Of a stretch of 64,000 nucleotides of DNA, positions 42,037 through 50,591 are shown piece after piece (the first letter of the stretch is position 1; each line of letters opens with the position of its first letter). The position numbers and the translations under genes were made by a program. The notes beneath the pieces were generated by a model. The model ran no database searches. It was not told the DNA's origin and was given only the letters and a program-made list of their open reading frames with translations. The DNA comes from Gemmatimonadales bacterium (GTDB lineage Bacteria > Krumholzibacteriota > Krumholzibacteriia > LZORAL124-64-63), in the NCBI GenBank assembly GCA_019038745.1, contig JAHOYV010000024.1:1-64000 (forward strand), in the 5' to 3' direction.

Positions 42037-42562
42037 TTTCTCTCCTTCTTGGTCCCCAGCAGGACCTTCAGGGGGCATGAGCATCTTTCTATGGCGACGA
42101 TAGGGCTAAAGATGGTTCTCCAAACCGCAGGGCACCAGGAACAGCTTCAGGAACAGCGCCTTGCGGCCAACCACTTTAGACCCCTTTGGTATTTTAAGCG
42201 GGAATTTATTGCCTGTGAATATAATTTTAGAATGAGGCTGATTGTTCCTTATAGTCCTTTACTCCAACAGGTTATAAAACATGAAAACTGTTTTACCCCT
42301 AGTCTGGATCTGATGCATCCTGCACGAATCCGGCCCAAGCTTCGCAGATTGCACCCAGTCGATTTAACCCGGTTTTCCATATTTTCCCGCAACCGAAAAA
42401 GACCGGACATCTTTAATCCTTGTTATATATAGCAGTTCTTGAACCTGTTCCAACACGCCCCCTCCCACGAGCCGGGCCATGGCATCCACTTTGCAATTTC
42501 CAGGGTGAAACTGAAGTTGAGTCTGGCTCCCCTCTACCAAGAAAAAAAGGACGAACCAAACT
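42037..42562. other. intergenic region, 526 bp, with a sigma-54-type promoter
   Basis: Between the divergent HD gene and the FnIII-like gene. No tRNA, small ORF or clear operator pair was found. The only strong signal is the -24/-12 element at 42480-42495, listed separately. Confidence 0.4.
42480..42495 (+). promoter_or_regulatory. sigma-54-type -24/-12 promoter
   Basis: TGGCATCCACTTTGCA: GG (42481-42482) and GC (42493-42494) with exactly 10 bases between, one base off the TGGCACN5TTGCA consensus. The predicted start is near 42506, giving a leader of about 57 nt before the ATG at 42563, the same leader length as the two units at 1-2.5 kb. The TCGCA-N6-TGCGA repeats are not visible upstream. 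Confidence 0.7.
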
Positions 42563-42925
42563 ATGAACAGACAAACCCTCGGCAAAACAACACTGGTTCT
42601 GATCATTCTTGTCGGTGCACTGGGGACCACCGGGGCCTTGGCCCAGACTACACAACCGGTCAATTACCAGTGGACTGCTCCAACTACCGGCGCTCCGGTC
42701 GTACACTACGTGATCGAACAATCAATCAATCTCGGAGACTGGACCTCCATCGGTACTTCCGCCAATAACACATTCACGCTGACCGCAACCGTGGGTGAAA
42801 GCCACCGGATCAGAGTTGCCGGTGTGGATGCCGATTCCCGCCAGGGGATCTTCTCAATTGCCAGTGAACCGTTCGTACCGACCCTGGACCCTCCGGGCCA
42901 GCCCGGCCAACCGATAATATTCTGA
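42563..42925 (+). CDS. small secreted fibronectin type III-like protein
   Basis: A 120-residue protein with signal peptide (MNRQTLGKTTLVLIILVGALGTTGALA). The mature part has the strand pattern of one FnIII domain ('VNYQWTAPTTGAPVVHYVIEQSINLGDWTSIGTS', 'TLTATVGESHRIRVAGVDADSRQGIFS') and a Pro-rich end ('DPPGQPGQPIIF'). It is a free-standing domain, probably exported. It lies behind a sigma-54-type promoter, linking it to the two secreted proteins at the start of the window. A hairpin follows at 42962. Confidence 0.8.
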   Translation: MNRQTLGKTTLVLIILVGALGTTGALAQTTQPVNYQWTAPTTGAPVVHYVIEQSINLGDWTSIGTSANNTFTLTATVGESHRIRVAGVDADSRQGIFSIASEPFVPTLDPPGQPGQPIIF

Positions 42926-42961
42926 TCTTCGAGTTGGTTGTCGCAATATAGGATCGCACAC

Positions 42962-42988
42962 CACCGGCCGGGATTAACCTGGCCGGTG
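42962..42988. terminator. hairpin between convergent genes
   Basis: CACCGGCC...GGCCGGTG, 8-bp stem with 11-nt loop; ATTTCATTTC follows on the + strand. Confidence 0.6.
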
Positions 42989-42991
42989 ATT

Positions 42992-43681
42992 TCATTTCAA
43001 GGGCAGGAGATACCCTAGCCGAACGCCAAGATTGTCCCAGCTATAGCCTTCCTTGGACTCGGTCGGAAAGAAATGCCAGGTTTCTACGCGGTTTCGATGC
43101 ACCACACAACTCAATTCAAAATTTTTCGTTGCCAATCCCAATCGGGCTGAATAACCGAACGTGTTGACGGAATTGCTTCGCTCCTCGGCATCGGGATCAT
43201 CATAAAAGCCAACGACCCTGTCCCGATAAAGTCCTGCGGCGACTGCCAGGAAAGGCCGTATCGGGCGCTCCTGGTTGCCATATTTCAACATCCCTTCCAG
43301 GGTAAAGCGGTAGCTAAGAGCCTCGGTCCTGTACTCTTGTTCGTCCTCATGAGTGAACAAGTGACTCTTGAAATCCACAAAGTGAAACCCGGGGGAAATG
43401 GAAAAAATCCGGGTCACCGGCAGGCGAAAACGAAATCCGATTTCGTAGCCGGCTTCGGCACCCAGACCCAGAGATGATTCGTCGAAATCTGAGCTCAACT
43501 CGCCTTGGGGCCATACAAGCCCGCCCTCTAAGACTACTCGGCTGTCGAAGTCATCAGCAGCCAACCCGGTGCTGGACAGAAGCAGCATCGACCCGACCCA
43601 CAGGACTTGCATTTTGTTCAATAACAAGGGTTTCCGCCTGTTCACCAATAGGTTTCTGGTTTTATCTTCAACGTCGATCAT
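42992..43681 (-). CDS. outer-membrane beta-barrel protein
   Basis: ATG 43681 behind AGAGGTCTGG gives 229 residues with a long n-region before the signal helix ('MQVLWVGSMLLLSSTGLA'); a start at 43612 would give a normal-length signal but has no ribosome site. The mature protein shows alternating amphipathic strands ('DSRVVLEGGLVWPQGELSS', 'EAGYEIGFRFRLPVTRIFSISPGFHFVDF', 'YRFTLEGMLKYG', 'RPFLAVAAGLYRD') and ends 'DNLGVRLGYLLPLK', typical of an eight-stranded OmpA/OmpW-like barrel. The function is unknown; surface protein or small porin. Confidence 0.78.
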   Translation of the reverse strand: MIDVEDKTRNLLVNRRKPLLLNKMQVLWVGSMLLLSSTGLAADDFDSRVVLEGGLVWPQGELSSDFDESSLGLGAEAGYEIGFRFRLPVTRIFSISPGFHFVDFKSHLFTHEDEQEYRTEALSYRFTLEGMLKYGNQERPIRPFLAVAAGLYRDRVVGFYDDPDAEERSNSVNTFGYSARLGLATKNFELSCVVHRNRVETWHFFPTESKEGYSWDNLGVRLGYLLPLK

Positions 43682-43989
43682 AGTACCAGACCTCTGGGTT
43701 TGCAACGGAATCCCCCCTCTTGTCTTCGTTGGCAACTACCATCAGGAAATATGGTTGGACGTCTTCATCTTCTTCGATCCGGTAGGCTGGATCAATTTTT
43801 TGTCGATATCATCCTATTTTTACTTGTGATAATTACCTGCCTGTTTCATTATGATTCCAGCAGGCTGTTGAAAAACCGGATGTGGCTTCTTGGGCATATA
43901 CTTGCGAAAAATTCCAGTTGTTCAACACCCTTCTAGGTCCAGATTTAAACCGTTTATTTTCCCGGATAATCAACAATTATCTTGGTATA

Positions 43990-44210
43990 GGAGCGGAAGC
44001 GGAGAGAACCGAACCTGGACCTGCCTCGAAGCCGTCCTCCTCGTCTGTTACATAGGCAGCGCAAAGTCGTGTCGGACGCGGGCTCCAGGCCGGGCAGTGA
44101 CTCAACGATCGCAAGATCGGGTCCGGTTCAGAGCTGGGACGGAACGGCGCACCAAGGGTTTGGAATAGCGGAGTGAGGCGGAGTCCCTAGGGGCTCCGCC
44201 TCAAGTTTTT
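43990..44210 (+). ncRNA. candidate structured ncRNA ending in a terminator
   Basis: No convincing ORF lies here, yet a + strand hairpin AGGCGGAG...CTCCGCCT followed by AAGTTTTTG (44175-44210) ends something transcribed rightwards. Upstream of it, GAACC-T-GGACC (44011-44021) can pair with GGTCC-GGTTC (44120-44129) as a 10-bp stem with one bulge. A GNRA hairpin CGATC-GCAA-GATCG sits at 44106-44119, just inside that stem. CCGTCC (44032-44037) could pair with GGACGG (44137-44142) across it as a pseudoknot. It does not match 6S, tmRNA, SRP or RNase P by eye. The 5' end is not known. Confidence 0.35.
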
Positions 44211-44239
44211 GATCAAATTTCTCACCTGTTTATCTGGAT

Positions 44240-45199
44240 CTAGATTCCGAACATCAAACCAGCCGAGTAGGTTGTAACGCTGCCCTTGCCCAATTCGAGG
44301 TTCAGTTTCATGCCGGGAATACTCAGGGTTCCGCCCAGAATGGCGCGGCTGCTTTGTTCACCTTCTACGGTGAAGGAGACATCCTTGTCCAGATCGTCAA
44401 AATGGTAAGTGATCGTCATCTCGGAGTCCTCTTTGGCCAGACCGGCATACGCCGTCAGCAAGGAGAAGCTCTTGCTTGCCCCCACGAAGTAGGAGTTGGA
44501 GGTGGTTTTCAACAAGTCGCCCACATCCAGGTCCTGACTGAAAAATCCCACCATCAGATCCACCGGCAGCTTCGGCATGAAACCCTTGGCCGACCACTGC
44601 AGTCCATAGCCCATGAATTTGGTTTTGCCGTAGTTGTCCGAAGCGATCTCCGGCAGGTAGCGTAAGGTCGCCTTCAGGCCATACAAGCCGCCGACATAAA
44701 GCTCCGGAGCGAACATTGGAACATTCGTTGTCTCTACCAGACCGGGAATTGCTACAATGCTAAATTCGGCCCTATTATCGGGGACAAAGCGAATCGTTCC
44801 GTCGGTTTCGGTACTCCCAAAAATTGTTGGTCCCGACATGATGATATCGCCCCTCTGGTTATATCCAGAGTTCTGAACAGGCAAGAATGGGGCAAAATCG
44901 ATATCATTGATCTCACGGCTGAAAGTCTGGTCCTCTTCATCGATGGTAGAAGACATGAACTTTACCCCGACCCCGAAAGTTATGCTGTGCCAGGAAATAT
45001 CCGCCGTGGAGAAGAAATTGCTGGTCAGATTCGGCCCGAAAGTATTTATAAAGGGGGCCGAGTAGGACTCGGCGTATTCAGTGCCAACCTGCTGAAGTAA
45101 GTCCTCCAGATTATCGGCACACACACTGGAGGGAGCCATCATCAACCCCAATCCCAGACAAGCAAGCAAACTCCAAGCAATATTATTCAAGGATCTCAT
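44240..45199 (-). CDS. DUF6588-type outer-membrane protein
   Basis: A 319-residue protein with signal peptide MRSLNNIAWSLLACLGLGLMMAPSSVCA. The pattern matches the FCB-type DUF6588 family: 'VGTEYAESYSAPFINTFGPNLTSNFFSTADI' at the start, a barrel of alternating strands ('SITFGVGVKFMSSTID', 'LYGLKATLRYLPEI', 'FMGYGLQWSAKGFMPKLPVDLMVGFFSQDL', 'SYFVGASKSFSLLTAYAGLAKED') and the final strand 'VTTYSAGLMFGI' ending in a hydrophobic residue. Expected in the outer membrane; the solute is unknown. It lies downstream of a + strand gene-free region. Confidence 0.85.
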   Translation of the reverse strand: MRSLNNIAWSLLACLGLGLMMAPSSVCADNLEDLLQQVGTEYAESYSAPFINTFGPNLTSNFFSTADISWHSITFGVGVKFMSSTIDEEDQTFSREINDIDFAPFLPVQNSGYNQRGDIIMSGPTIFGSTETDGTIRFVPDNRAEFSIVAIPGLVETTNVPMFAPELYVGGLYGLKATLRYLPEIASDNYGKTKFMGYGLQWSAKGFMPKLPVDLMVGFFSQDLDVGDLLKTTSNSYFVGASKSFSLLTAYAGLAKEDSEMTITYHFDDLDKDVSFTVEGEQSSRAILGGTLSIPGMKLNLELGKGSVTTYSAGLMFGI

Positions 45200-45348
45200 G
45201 TTTCCCTCCTCCAGTTGAAAAAAACCACAAAAGCCTTATGATGCGTTCGTTAATTACACAAGCCCGGGCTTTTTCATTACGGGCCCAGATCAACTACCTT
45301 GAAGGTATGATTTATTAAGGGGCCCAAGGCAACAGGAATGCAAAATCC

Positions 45349-45993
45349 ATGCGAGAAACAGGGAAGGAAACGAAATTTGATGAGGCAATGGGACGTATTC
45401 TGCTCTGGGATCTGGCCGGCACTCTGCTGATCCATGACGAAATTACCCACCGAACCGGTCCGTTACCAGGTTGGGAAGATTCGCTACCCGGCCTGGCTCG
45501 GGATTTCCGGATGGTGGTAGCGACCGGAGAAGAATCGAACTCTGCCGGATACTGGCTTGAAGATTACGGTTTGTTGCCGTTTTTTGAGGAAGTTTTCGGG
45601 GGCCTACTGTCCCACGGTGGAAAACCCCACGGCGAGATCCTGCACCAGTTGGGAGGTCAGCCGAAACTGTCCCTCGTCATTGGGGACCGGTTGCGGGGCG
45701 ACATCCCAACTGACTGTGACGATCTGGTCACCCTGCTGGTCAACCAGGATGGAAAAATTCTGGACGCGGGATTGATAGCCGAAACCGTGCGTTTCCTGCA
45801 GCAGGCCGCGCCGACCATGCCGGAAGCCTTTCGAAAACTGGCCGCCCGTAGTGAACCGGATCCGGAGTCCCTTGGGAATCGCTCCGATGGCATGGTGACA
45901 GCAGCTTGGCGCAGCAAAGAACTTTCCGGGGCCCGCCTCTGGATCTTCGAGCCGGACTGGCTGGAGACTCCGCGGGCCGTCATCGTGATCTGA
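45349..45993 (+). CDS. HAD-superfamily protein with DxAGT active-site motif
   Basis: A 214-residue HAD-like protein. Motif I is 'LLWDLAGTLL': Asp nucleophile present, but the second Asp of DxDGT is Ala. This substitution occurs in phosphonoacetaldehyde hydrolase (DWAGT), so a classical phosphatase is unlikely. Motif II is 'MVVATGEE', motif III 'GKPHGEIL' with Lys, motif IV 'VIGDRLRGDIPTDCDDL' with acidic residues. The C-terminal 50 residues ('GMVTAAWRSKELSGARLWIFEPDWLE') are an unfamiliar addition. The activity is not clear. Confidence 0.8.
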   Translation: MRETGKETKFDEAMGRILLWDLAGTLLIHDEITHRTGPLPGWEDSLPGLARDFRMVVATGEESNSAGYWLEDYGLLPFFEEVFGGLLSHGGKPHGEILHQLGGQPKLSLVIGDRLRGDIPTDCDDLVTLLVNQDGKILDAGLIAETVRFLQQAAPTMPEAFRKLAARSEPDPESLGNRSDGMVTAAWRSKELSGARLWIFEPDWLETPRAVIVI

Positions 45994-46033
45994 CATGGCC
46001 TGGGCAAGATTCTAATCAGGAAAGGAACGCTCA

Positions 46034-46528
46034 ATGTCCGACCCCATCCGTATCTTCGTGACCGGAGGCACTTTCGACAAGGAGTACAACGAGCGCAACG
46101 GTGAGCTCTACTTCAAGGACACTCATCTGCGGGAAATGCTCGGACTTGGGCGCAGCCTCGTGGACGTCGAGATCCGCACCCTGATGATGGTCGACAGCCT
46201 GGTGATGGATGATGAGGACCGCCAGGTAATCCTCAGTCAATGCCGCAAGTGTCCCCAGTCACGGATCGTCATCACCCACGGTACCGACACCATGGAAGTC
46301 ACGGCCCGTCTGCTTGGCCATCAACTACCCGACAAAACCATCATCCTGACCGGCGCGATGATTCCCTATGCCTTCGGCAGTAGCGACGGGTTGTTCAATC
46401 TGGGCAGTGCCCTGGCCTTCGCCCAAAGCCTTCCGGCCGGGGTCTATATCGCCATGAACGGACGTTATTTCCCGTGGGACAACGTGCGCAAAAACAAGGA
46501 CGCCGGACTATTCGAAGAACTGGGTTAG
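46034..46528 (+). CDS. single-domain asparaginase-like protein
   Basis: A 164-residue protein from ATG 46034 (GGAAAGGAACGCTCA). It matches the N-terminal, catalytic half of type I/II L-asparaginases: 'IRIFVTGGTFDKEYN' with the first Thr and 'VITHGTDTMEVTARLL' with the second catalytic Thr/Asp. The C-terminal domain of usual asparaginases (another 150 residues) is missing, and the frame ends cleanly with no degenerated remainder. Small asparaginase-domain proteins of this size occur in diverse bacteria, so this is probably not a truncation artefact. Activity would need confirmation; it stands 130 bp before hypA. Confidence 0.85.
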   Translation: MSDPIRIFVTGGTFDKEYNERNGELYFKDTHLREMLGLGRSLVDVEIRTLMMVDSLVMDDEDRQVILSQCRKCPQSRIVITHGTDTMEVTARLLGHQLPDKTIILTGAMIPYAFGSSDGLFNLGSALAFAQSLPAGVYIAMNGRYFPWDNVRKNKDAGLFEELG

Positions 46529-46660
46529 CAGGGTTGACTGGGCATCCTTGCCTGGACATCCTCGCCCTGGTTGTTATTTTTCTATCAGGCCGGTGAATAG
46601 CAGATCACCCGCCATCAGAACTAGGGCCGTCTTGGGCTTCGAAGTCCTGCAGGATACAAA

Positions 46661-47005
46661 ATGCACGAAATGTCCATCGCCGCGAACATCCTGGAAATCG
46701 CCGAGCAGCAGGCGGCACAGGCACAGGCCCGGATCATCAACCGGATCGAGGTAGAGGTAGGCCTCTTGGCCGGTGTCGAAATCTCCGCGCTGGAGTTTTG
46801 CTTTGAGACCGCCAGGATGATGTCCGATCTGACCAGCAGTTCGGCCCTGGTCATCCATCCGGTAGCCGGACGAGGTCGTTGTCCGGATTGCCGTCTGGAT
46901 TTTCCAGTCGAATTCTTTGTAGTCCTCTGCCCCGTATGCGGGCAGACAAACGTGAAGATTTTGCAGGGGCGTGAATTGAAAGTCCGCTCAATCAACGTCG
47001 ATTAG
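46661..47005 (+). CDS. hypA: hydrogenase nickel insertion protein HypA
   Basis: A 114-residue protein with the conserved N-terminus '[18 protein letters not shown]' (nickel ligand His2, Glu3) and the zinc site of two CxxC pairs ('CPDC', 'CPVC'). HypA delivers nickel to the large subunit of NiFe hydrogenase with HypB. It is the first gene of the hypABFCDE cluster on the + strand. Confidence 0.96.
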   Translation: MHEMSIAANILEIAEQQAAQAQARIINRIEVEVGLLAGVEISALEFCFETARMMSDLTSSSALVIHPVAGRGRCPDCRLDFPVEFFVVLCPVCGQTNVKILQGRELKVRSINVD

Positions 47006-47018
47006 GAAAGGGAACGCA

Positions 47019-47834
47019 ATGTGCGATCACTGTGGGTGTGACGGACCCGGGCAGGAAGTAACTTACCATCGACCCGGGCAGGATAAGCACCATCATGAGG
47101 GACACGAACACAGTCACGATCATAGTCACAATCACGACCATAATCATGATCACGGTCACGGATCCGCCGACAGCGCTTCCCGAACGCTGGACATAGAACA
47201 GGACATATTGCTGAAAAACCGTCTGCTGGCGGAGCGAAACCGGGGCTGGCTCATGGCAAAGGATATTCTGGCCCTGAACCTGGTCTCCTCCCCGGGCTCG
47301 GGCAAGACCACCCTACTCGAACGTACGATCGTTGATCTTAAATCCGAGCTCCCCTTTTTCGTCATCGAGGGCGACCAACAAACCCTGAACGATGCTGCGC
47401 GAATCGACGCCACCGGAGCCCCCGTCATCCAGATCAACACCGGGAGCGGTTGCCATTTGGACGCTGAGATGATCCAACGGGCTTGCCGGGAATTGTCCCC
47501 CGCGACCGGATCCATCCTGATGATTGAGAACGTGGGCAACCTCGTCTGTCCGGCCCTTTTCGACCTGGGCGAATCGGCCAAGGTCGTGGTCATCAGCGTG
47601 ACCGAAGGCGATGACAAACCGCTGAAATACTCCCACATGTTCGCCGCCTCGGACCTGTGCCTGATCAACAAGGTAGACCTGTTACCCTACGTGGACTTCG
47701 ATCTGGAAAAGTGTGAACAGGCCGCCCGCGCCGTGAATCCGCAGCTGAAGATCCTCAGAATTTCCGCCAAAACGGGGGAAGGCCTGAACCATTGGTACGA
47801 TTGGCTGCGTGAACATCCCGACCGGAAGGCCTGA
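47019..47834 (+). CDS. hypB: hydrogenase nickel incorporation GTPase HypB with His-rich tail
   Basis: A 271-residue protein. The N-terminus has the metal site 'CDHCGC' and a His-rich stretch of about 25 residues ('[19 protein letters not shown]') that can store nickel or zinc. The GTPase domain follows: P-loop '[16 protein letters not shown]', '[15 protein letters not shown]', '[14 protein letters not shown]' metal site, '[10 protein letters not shown]' and '[11 protein letters not shown]'. It supplies GTP-driven nickel transfer to hydrogenase. It starts 13 bp after hypA. Confidence 0.97.
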   Translation: MCDHCGCDGPGQEVTYHRPGQDKHHHEGHEHSHDHSHNHDHNHDHGHGSADSASRTLDIEQDILLKNRLLAERNRGWLMAKDILALNLVSSPGSGKTTLLERTIVDLKSELPFFVIEGDQQTLNDAARIDATGAPVIQINTGSGCHLDAEMIQRACRELSPATGSILMIENVGNLVCPALFDLGESAKVVVISVTEGDDKPLKYSHMFAASDLCLINKVDLLPYVDFDLEKCEQAARAVNPQLKILRISAKTGEGLNHWYDWLREHPDRKA

Positions 47835-47854
47835 GCGGTGACGGATCCCGGGCC

Positions 47855-50167
47855 ATGAAAGATGAACGGCGCCGTTTCGTGGTCAACGGTATCGTACAGG
47901 GAGTCGGATTCCGCCCCTTCGTCTTCAACCTGGCCGGAAGCGAATCCCTGACTGGATTCGTGACCAACACCAGCGATGGCGTGGTCATCGAAATCGAAGG
48001 TCCCCTTGACCGGTTGGATCGATTCGCTCGACGGTTGAAAGATGAAACCCCACCGTTGGCGAAGATCGTCTCTGTAATGACCGAGTCCGTGCCCTCGACA
48101 CCCGACTCGTCCCGGTTTTTTGAAATCCTGGCTTCCGAAAATTCGCCTGGAACCAACACCATGATTCCCCCGGATGTCGCTGTTTGCTCCGACTGCCTGC
48201 GGGAAATTCGAGACGCAAACGACCGCCGCTTCGGCTATCCTTTCGCCAACTGCACCAACTGTGGACCACGCTGGACGATCATCGGACGTATTCCCTACGA
48301 TCGGCCTTACACCTCGATGGCCTCTTTCACGATGTGCCCGGCCTGCCGGGACGAATACGATGATCCGGCGAATCGCCGGTTTCACGCCCAGCCCAATGCC
48401 TGTCCCGAGTGCGGTCCCCGGGTGTGGTTGTCCGCCGGGGACGGTCGGGAAATCGCCGAACCTGTTGCCGCCGCCGCTACCTTGCTGGCAGAGGGCAGGA
48501 TCCTGGCCGTCAAAGGCCTGGGAGGTTTTCACCTTGCAGTGCGTGCCGACGACGAGACCGCCGTCCTGCGCCTGCGTGAACGCAAAAACCGCGAAGCCAA
48601 ACCGTTGGCGGTGATGGTTGGTCGCAATCTTCCTCTTCACGTCGATCCTGCCGAACAGGAACTCCTGGTTTCTTCTTCTTCTCCGATCGTGTTGGTGGAT
48701 CGGAAATCACTGGGTCCCTCGGGTTCCATCGCCGGCTCGGTGGCCCCCGAACATAACCGCCTCGGTCTCCTGTCGCCCTACACGCCACTGCATCATTTAC
48801 TGCTGGACGAACTGGCCGGGCACGGCATCAACGCCCTGGTCATGACCAGCGGAAACGCCGGTGATGAACCCATTTGCCTGGGCAATGACGAAGCCCTGGA
48901 GCGACTGGCCGGGATCGCGGACTACTGGCTTCTGCACGACCGGGACATCCTGCGCCGCGCCGACGATTCGGTGACGCAGATCCTTGGGAATAAATTGCAC
49001 TTCTTCCGCCGCAGCAGAGGCTATGCTCCCGTGCCCATATCCGTGCCCCAAATCCCGCCGGGGCCACCTGTCCTGGCGGTGGGGGCGGAGTTGAAGAACA
49101 CCGTCTGCCTGCTGAAAAATAATCAAGCCTTCCTCAGCCCCCACATCGGAGATCTGGAAAACCTGAAGACGTACGAGTTCTTCACCGAAACCGTGGCCAC
49201 CCTGCAGCAGGTCTTGGAGTGTGAGCCGAAAGTAGTGGCTCATGATCTGCATCCCGGCTACTTCAGCACCCGCTGGGCCAAAGAATGGGCAGAGGAACAG
49301 GCTGATAAGCCTGATGGTGGGAAACTCATCGGAGTGCAGCATCATCACGCGCACCTGGTCGCGGTTCTGGCCGAACGCGGTATTCCTGGACCGGCGATCG
49401 GCCTGATCCTGGACGGGACAGGCTACGGCTCCGATGGTCTGATCTGGGGTGGAGAGATCCTGGCCGGAGATGCGAATGGATTTGAACGGTTGGGACACTT
49501 CGAGCCCTTCCCGCTGCCCGGAGGCGAGGCCGCCGTCAAGGCCCCTTGGCGAACCGCTGTCGGTGCGCTGCGACTCACTTTCGGAGACGACCCGAAAGTT
49601 TGGCCGAAGATACAGTTTCTCTCTGATCATGAGACTGGGCCGATACTGGAGATGCTGGACCGGGAGATCAACTGCCCGTTGACCACAAGTTGCGGAAGAC
49701 TCTTCGACACGGTTGCAGCGCTGACCGGCCATTGGCCGGAGATCAAATACGAGGCGCAGGCTGCCATCGAGTTTATGGCCTTGACCACTCCTGAAGAGGT
49801 GGCCCGTGCCGAAGTCTGGTCCGTACCGTTCGAGGCGGCCGCCCCGTCCATCATCCTGCCCATCACGCCGTTCATCAGGGCCGCCACCGAAGATCTGCTT
49901 TCCGGCGCATCCCCCAGCCTGGTCAGCGCCCGCTTCCACGCTACCCTGATCGATCTGCTGGCCCGGGCTGCTCGGGAAGCCTCTGTCCGATCGGGCTTGA
50001 CGGATGTGGTCCTGGGCGGGGGCGTTTTCCAGAATGAGATTCTCCTGGCCGGACTGATGGATTCCCTTTCCGAGTCGGAGTTACGACCCTTGCGACCGAT
50101 TTCGGCACCGGCTGGAGATGGGGCCATTGCCTTGGGACAGGCGATAATCGCCCGCGCCCAGTTGTGA
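47855..50167 (+). CDS. hypF: carbamoyltransferase HypF
   Basis: A 770-residue protein of full length. The domains in order are: acylphosphatase-like ('VNGIVQGVGFRPFVFNLA', residues 8-90), zinc fingers ('CSDCLREI', 'CTNCGPRWTI', 'CPACRDEY', 'CPECGPRVWL', residues about 110-190), YrdC-like ('LAEGRILAVKGLGGFHLAVRADDETAVLRLRERKNREAKPLAVM'), and a C-terminal Kae1-like domain ('GVQHHHAHLVAVL', 'LDGTGYGSDGLIWGGEIL', 'VVLGGGVFQNEIL'). HypF makes carbamoyl-AMP for the CN ligands of the NiFe site and passes the group to HypE. It follows hypB within 20 bp. Confidence 0.97.
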   Translation: MKDERRRFVVNGIVQGVGFRPFVFNLAGSESLTGFVTNTSDGVVIEIEGPLDRLDRFARRLKDETPPLAKIVSVMTESVPSTPDSSRFFEILASENSPGTNTMIPPDVAVCSDCLREIRDANDRRFGYPFANCTNCGPRWTIIGRIPYDRPYTSMASFTMCPACRDEYDDPANRRFHAQPNACPECGPRVWLSAGDGREIAEPVAAAATLLAEGRILAVKGLGGFHLAVRADDETAVLRLRERKNREAKPLAVMVGRNLPLHVDPAEQELLVSSSSPIVLVDRKSLGPSGSIAGSVAPEHNRLGLLSPYTPLHHLLLDELAGHGINALVMTSGNAGDEPICLGNDEALERLAGIADYWLLHDRDILRRADDSVTQILGNKLHFFRRSRGYAPVPISVPQIPPGPPVLAVGAELKNTVCLLKNNQAFLSPHIGDLENLKTYEFFTETVATLQQVLECEPKVVAHDLHPGYFSTRWAKEWAEEQADKPDGGKLIGVQHHHAHLVAVLAERGIPGPAIGLILDGTGYGSDGLIWGGEILAGDANGFERLGHFEPFPLPGGEAAVKAPWRTAVGALRLTFGDDPKVWPKIQFLSDHETGPILEMLDREINCPLTTSCGRLFDTVAALTGHWPEIKYEAQAAIEFMALTTPEEVARAEVWSVPFEAAAPSIILPITPFIRAATEDLLSGASPSLVSARFHATLIDLLARAAREASVRSGLTDVVLGGGVFQNEILLAGLMDSLSESELRPLRPISAPAGDGAIALGQAIIARAQL

Positions 50168-50267
50168 AAACCCGGTTTGCCGAACTCATCGACCGGTAGA
50201 CTTCGCCCGACCAATGTTTATCTTTGCCAGGGCAACCAGAATTGAATTTCCCTCCGAAGGAGCACCT

Positions 50268-50591
50268 ATGTGCTTGGCCATTCCAGGAAAAGTGATCGAG
50301 AAGTATGAAGACAACGGCCTGCCCATGGGTGTGATCGACTTCTCCGGCACTCGCAACACAGCTTGTTTATCCTACACCCCTGAGGCCGCGGTCGGCCATT
50401 ACGTCATCGTTCACGCCGGGTTCGCTCTTCAGATCCTCAACGAGGAAGAAGCCCTTGCCTCGTTGCGGGAACTGACCCGCCTTTCTGCATTCATGGAAGC
50501 GGATGCGGAGGAGAAAGCGGTTGCAGAGGAGAAAGCGATTGCCGACGACGATTCCAGGCCGGATTCCGAAACCAAAAGCAGGGAAAAGTAG
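50268..50591 (+). CDS. hypC: hydrogenase assembly chaperone HypC
   Basis: ATG 50268 after GAAGGAGCACCT gives 107 residues; the track start at 50214 is too early. The protein opens with the invariant '[13 protein letters not shown]' (Cys2), followed by '[43 protein letters not shown]'. HypC holds the iron with HypD and hands it to the large subunit. The last 35 residues ('[23 protein letters not shown]') are an acidic/Lys extension absent from most HypC proteins. Its stop overlaps hypD by one base. Confidence 0.95.
   Translation: MCLAIPGKVIEKYEDNGLPMGVIDFSGTRNTACLSYTPEAAVGHYVIVHAGFALQILNEEEALASLRELTRLSAFMEADAEEKAVAEEKAIADDDSRPDSETKSREK

Noticed and set aside
43701-43716. minus-strand GG-N10-GC with TTGCA (GGGGATTCCGTTGCA) upstream of the beta-barrel gene
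   Set aside because: The G-run makes the spacing ambiguous, and the start site it would give leaves only about 9 nt before the best-supported ATG.
43863-43880. GGCTGTTGAAAAACC, similar to terminal repeats of some insertion sequences
   Set aside because: No matching inverted end or transposase remnant was found nearby; a single short match is not evidence for an element.
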